42,888 bases of DNA, from positions 1-42,888 of the forward strand of contig UBJO01000071.1 in assembly GCA_900465665.1 (NCBI GenBank), in the 5' to 3' direction. This DNA is from Hyphomicrobiales bacterium (GTDB lineage: Bacteria; Pseudomonadota; Alphaproteobacteria; Rhizobiales; Rhizobiaceae). Within the stretch, counting starts at the first letter, position 1; the number at the start of each line of letters is the position of its first letter. A program made the position numbers and the translations under genes. Below are positions 40,267-42,888 of this stretch, piece by piece. The notes under the pieces are model-generated. The model saw only the letters and a program-made list of their open reading frames with translations. It was not told the origin of the DNA and did no database searches.

Positions 40267-41565
40267 ATGACCAATGCTTCTACCCAGACCTTCTTCAATC
40301 GCTCGCTTGCCGACACCGATCCGGAAATCTTCGGTTCGATCCAAAAGGAACTCGGTCGCCAGCGTCATGAGATCGAGTTGATCGCCTCGGAAAACATCGT
40401 TTCCCGCGCGGTTCTGGAAGCCCAGGGCTCCATCATGACCAACAAGTACGCCGAGGGTTATCCGGGCAAGCGCTACTATGGCGGCTGCCAGTTTGTCGAT
40501 ATCGCCGAAGAACTCGCGATCGAACGCGCCAAGAAGCTGTTCGGCGTCAACTTCGCCAACGTTCAGCCGAACTCCGGTTCGCAGATGAACCAGGCTGTCT
40601 TCCTCGCGCTGCTGCAGCCGGGCGACACCTTCATGGGCCTCGACCTCAACTCGGGCGGTCACCTGACCCACGGTTCGCCGGTCAACATGTCCGGCAAGTG
40701 GTTCAACGTTGTCTCCTACGGCGTTCGCGAAGGCGATAACCTGCTCGACATGGACGACGTCGCCGAGAAGGCACGCACCCACAAGCCGAAGCTGATCATC
40801 GCCGGCGGCACCGCTTATTCCCGCATCTGGGACTGGAAGCGCTTCCGCGAGATCGCCGATGAAGTCGGCGCCTACCTCATGGTCGACATGGCCCATATCG
40901 CCGGTCTCGTTGCCGGTGGCCAGCATCCGTCGCCGTTCCCGCACTGCCACGTTGCGACCACCACGACCCACAAGTCGCTGCGCGGCCCGCGCGGTGGTGT
41001 CATCCTGACCAACGACGAGGATCTGGCCAAGAAGTTCAACTCGGCCGTCTTCCCGGGTCTCCAGGGCGGTCCGCTCATGCACATCATCGCCGCCAAGGCC
41101 GTTGCCTTCGGTGAAGCGCTGCAGCCTGAGTTCAAGGACTATGCTGCCCAGATCGTCAAGAACGCCAAGGCGCTCGCCGATACGCTGATCGCAGGTGGCC
41201 TCGACGTCGTCTCCGGCGGCACCGACAACCACCTGATGCTGGTCGACCTTCGCAAGAAGAACGCGACGGGCAAGCGCGCCGAAGCAGCCCTCGGCCGTGC
41301 CTACATCACCTGCAACAAGAACGGCATCCCGTTCGACCCTGAAAAGCCCTTCGTCACCTCTGGTGTTCGCCTCGGCGCGCCTGCCGGCACGACGCGCGGC
41401 TTCAAGGAAGCGGAATTCAAGGAAATCGGCAATCTCATCGTCGAGGTTCTCGATGGCCTGAAGGCAGCCAATTCCGACGAAGGCAATGCCAGCGTCGAAG
41501 CAGCCGTACGCGACAAGGTGATGAACCTCACCGGCCGCTTCCCAATGTACGACTACATCGGCTAA
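40267..41565 (+). CDS. glyA: Serine hydroxymethyltransferase
   Basis: 432 residues; PLP enzyme that interconverts serine and glycine and loads tetrahydrofolate with one-carbon units used by PurN and thymidylate synthesis. The PLP lysine is K236 in TTTTHKSLRGPRGG; other conserved parts are IASENIVS, YAEGYPGKRYYGGC and VDMAHIAGLVAGG. An AAGGAG sits seven bases before the ATG. nrdR follows after 9 bp and ribD after another 3 bp, a glyA-nrdR-ribD order common in alphaproteobacteria. Confidence 0.98.
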   Translation: MTNASTQTFFNRSLADTDPEIFGSIQKELGRQRHEIELIASENIVSRAVLEAQGSIMTNKYAEGYPGKRYYGGCQFVDIAEELAIERAKKLFGVNFANVQPNSGSQMNQAVFLALLQPGDTFMGLDLNSGGHLTHGSPVNMSGKWFNVVSYGVREGDNLLDMDDVAEKARTHKPKLIIAGGTAYSRIWDWKRFREIADEVGAYLMVDMAHIAGLVAGGQHPSPFPHCHVATTTTHKSLRGPRGGVILTNDEDLAKKFNSAVFPGLQGGPLMHIIAAKAVAFGEALQPEFKDYAAQIVKNAKALADTLIAGGLDVVSGGTDNHLMLVDLRKKNATGKRAEAALGRAYITCNKNGIPFDPEKPFVTSGVRLGAPAGTTRGFKEAEFKEIGNLIVEVLDGLKAANSDEGNASVEAAVRDKVMNLTGRFPMYDYIG

Positions 41566-41574
41566 GGATAGCGC

Positions 41575-42051
41575 ATGCGCTGCCCATTCTGCGGATCGGA
41601 AGACACACAGGTCAAGGATTCACGCCCGGCGGAGGACAATACGTCCATCCGCCGCAGGCGTATTTGTCCTGATTGCGGCGGTCGTTTCACGACCTTCGAG
41701 CGCGTGCAGCTGCGCGAGCTCATGGTCTCGAAGAAGACCGGCCGCAAGGTGCCTTTCGATCGCGACAAGCTGGTGCGTTCCTTCGAGATCGCGCTGCGCA
41801 AGCGCCCCGTCGACCGCGACCGCATAGAACGCGCGGTCTCGGGCATCGTGCGGCGCCTGGAAAGCTCCGGCGAAGTCGAAATCAGCTCCGAGCAGATCGG
41901 CCTGCAGGTTCTCGAAGCGCTGAAGAGCCTCGATGACGTCGGCTTCGTGCGCTACGCTTCGGTCTACCGCGATTTCAGCCACGCCGAGGATTTCGAGAAG
42001 GTGATCTCGGAGATCAACGCCAAGATCGCTCGCGATCCCTTGGATAGTTGA
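41575..42051 (+). CDS. nrdR: Transcriptional repressor NrdR
   Basis: 158 residues. An N-terminal zinc ribbon with C3-x2-C6 and C31-x2-C34 is followed by an ATP-cone domain (~49-139: VSKKTGRKVPFDRDKLVRSF in part). NrdR represses ribonucleotide-reductase genes when loaded with dATP and ATP, binding paired NrdR boxes. No nrd gene or recognisable NrdR box is in the window. It lies tightly between glyA (9 bp) and ribD (3 bp), so it is probably expressed with them. Confidence 0.97.
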   Translation: MRCPFCGSEDTQVKDSRPAEDNTSIRRRRICPDCGGRFTTFERVQLRELMVSKKTGRKVPFDRDKLVRSFEIALRKRPVDRDRIERAVSGIVRRLESSGEVEISSEQIGLQVLEALKSLDDVGFVRYASVYRDFSHAEDFEKVISEINAKIARDPLDS

Positions 42052-42054
42052 GCG

Positions 42055-42888
42055 ATGAGCGCTTCGCCAGACGACGCGCAATTCATGCAGGAGGCGATCC
42101 GCCTGGGTTTCCTCCATCTCGGCCAGACATCCACCAATCCCTCCGTCGGTTGCGTCGTCGTGCGCGACGGCACGATCGTCGGCCGTGGCACGACCGCCGT
42201 CGGCGGCCGCCCGCATGCCGAGCCGCAGGCCTTGGCCGAGGCAGGTGAACTGGCACGCGGCGCCACCGCCTATGTCACGCTCGAACCATGCTCCCACCAC
42301 GGAAAGACGCCGCCCTGCGCCGATGCGCTGATCGCATCCGGCGTGGCGCGCGTCGTCATCAGCGTCACCGATCCCGATGAGCGCGTGTCGGGCAGGGGCA
42401 TCGGCATGCTCCGCGATGCCGGCATCACCGTCGAGACCGGGTTGTTGGAAGAGGAGGGCCGCCACTCGCTCGCCGCCTATCTCACCCGCCAGACGAAGAA
42501 CCGCCCCTATGTGATTCTGAAGCTTGCCGTTTCTCAAGACGGCATGATCGGGCGCCTGGGCGCGGGCCAGATCGCGATCACTGGTCCCGCTGCGCGCGCC
42601 GAGGTGCAGCAGCTGCGGGCCGAGACGGATGCGATCCTTGTCGGCATCGGGACCGCCGTTGCTGACGATCCGGAACTGACGGTGCGCATTCCGGGGCTCG
42701 AGGGCCGCTCTCCGGTGCGTGTTGTGCTTGATCCGTTGCTGGAGTTGCCGTTGGCGTCGAAGCTGGTGCGGACGGCGCGGCAGGTGCCGGTCATTGTGGT
42801 GGGGCGTGAGGAGGTTTCGGAGGCGGAGACGGGAGAGCAAGATTTACCCCCCTCTGTCCTGCCGGACATCTCCCCCACAAGGGGGGAG
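42055..42888 (+). CDS. ribD: Bifunctional riboflavin deaminase/reductase RibD, 3' end cut off
   Basis: The first 278 residues are present and the frame is open at the window end. The deaminase domain (~8-125) has zinc ligands H54 (PHAEPQA), C79 and C88 (LEPCSHHGKTPPCAD) and catalytic E56. The reductase domain starts at ~152 (PYVILKLAVSQDGMIG) with AILVGIGTAVADDPELTVR. It carries out the second and third steps of riboflavin synthesis. Residues from D263 (DLPPSVLPDISPTRGE) are encoded by the palindromic repeat, which is in frame at a place where E. coli RibD has a variable loop. Whether the frame resumes the reductase sequence afterwards cannot be seen. Confidence 0.92.
   Translation, partial: MSASPDDAQFMQEAIRLGFLHLGQTSTNPSVGCVVVRDGTIVGRGTTAVGGRPHAEPQALAEAGELARGATAYVTLEPCSHHGKTPPCADALIASGVARVVISVTDPDERVSGRGIGMLRDAGITVETGLLEEEGRHSLAAYLTRQTKNRPYVILKLAVSQDGMIGRLGAGQIAITGPAARAEVQQLRAETDAILVGIGTAVADDPELTVRIPGLEGRSPVRVVLDPLLELPLASKLVRTARQVPVIVVGREEVSEAETGEQDLPPSVLPDISPTRGE
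42847..42888. repeat. Palindromic GC-rich repeat inside ribD
   Basis: Inverted copy of the repeat at bases 1-34. Hairpin 1: TGTCC (42855-42859), loop TGCC, GGACA (42864-42868). Hairpin 2: CTCCCCC (42870-42876), loop ACAAG, GGGGGAG (42882-42888). A C-run at 42847-42852 flanks it. It is read in frame as part of RibD. The copy is cut by the window end, so its full length is unknown. Confidence 0.8.

Noticed and set aside
1..42888. Search for CRISPR arrays, insertion sequences, prophage, integrase or toxin-antitoxin genes
   Set aside because: No regularly spaced repeats, transposase motifs or small gene pairs of that kind were seen.

Overview
The window reads as a stretch of core chromosome from a Rhizobiales alphaproteobacterium, most likely Rhizobium sensu lato. 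The evidence is a high GC content with strong GC3 bias (long antisense shadow frames), a RopB/Omp25-type outer-membrane protein, a DnaA-like HdaA with a clamp-binding motif, a cysteine-less HemB of the alphaproteobacterial magnesium type, the LdtR/L,D-transpeptidase pair with a DUF6163-like neighbour, and Bpt. I see no rRNA, tRNA, CRISPR array, transposase, phage gene or plasmid replication gene. Both ends lie inside copies, in opposite orientation, of one short GC-rich palindromic repeat, so the window is probably a whole draft-assembly contig broken at repeats.

Layout, left to right. 1-3822: minus-strand run folM-like SDR > uvrC > pgsA > moaD with 4-bp overlaps at two junctions. 3823-8278: ropB alone on the plus strand after a long AT-rich leader, then a minus-strand SDR divergent from a LysR gene, a GST and rlmJ. 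8361-12335: plus-strand molybdopterin oxidoreductase overlapping a NudK-like Nudix gene, then a phnM-like amidohydrolase. 12401-14145: minus-strand purM-purN. 14391-20029: plus-strand AI-2E/PerM-like permease > hdaA > ppk > ppx. 20109-25378: minus-strand phytase-like esterase, class III cyclase, rnd and a Tat-exported multicopper oxidase. 25647-33107: aspS, a serine-hydrolase/TetR divergent pair, an unrecognised exported protein and parC. 33276-37117: an AHSA1-like gene, then minus-strand bpt > EamA permease, an RDD protein and hemB. 37266-42888: a DUF6163-like membrane protein, ldtR, an L,D-transpeptidase, and glyA > nrdR > ribD, with ribD running off the end.

How the genes work together. 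Housekeeping themes dominate: nucleotide excision repair (uvrC), phospholipid and molybdopterin synthesis (pgsA, moaD), purine synthesis and one-carbon supply (purM, purN, glyA), control of replication initiation next to polyphosphate turnover (hdaA, ppk, ppx), chromosome decatenation (parC), haem (hemB), riboflavin (ribD), control of ribonucleotide reductase (nrdR), and cell-wall remodelling (ldtR with its probable target). The genes between ppx and rnd/aspS (phytase-like, cyclase, multicopper oxidase) and the 26.7-30.6 kb block look like accessory insertions.

I found no obvious new multi-gene defence or mobile system. The most interesting signals are small. The end repeat lies in frame inside ribD, and its two copies differ by a compensatory base-pair change. 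The leader of the AHSA1-like gene has two perfect inverted repeats followed by a tandem 14-bp duplication of its ribosome-binding site, and that gene overlaps its convergent neighbour by 65 bp. A perfect 10-bp inverted repeat lies between purM and the permease gene. A phnM-like gene stands apart from any phosphonate operon.
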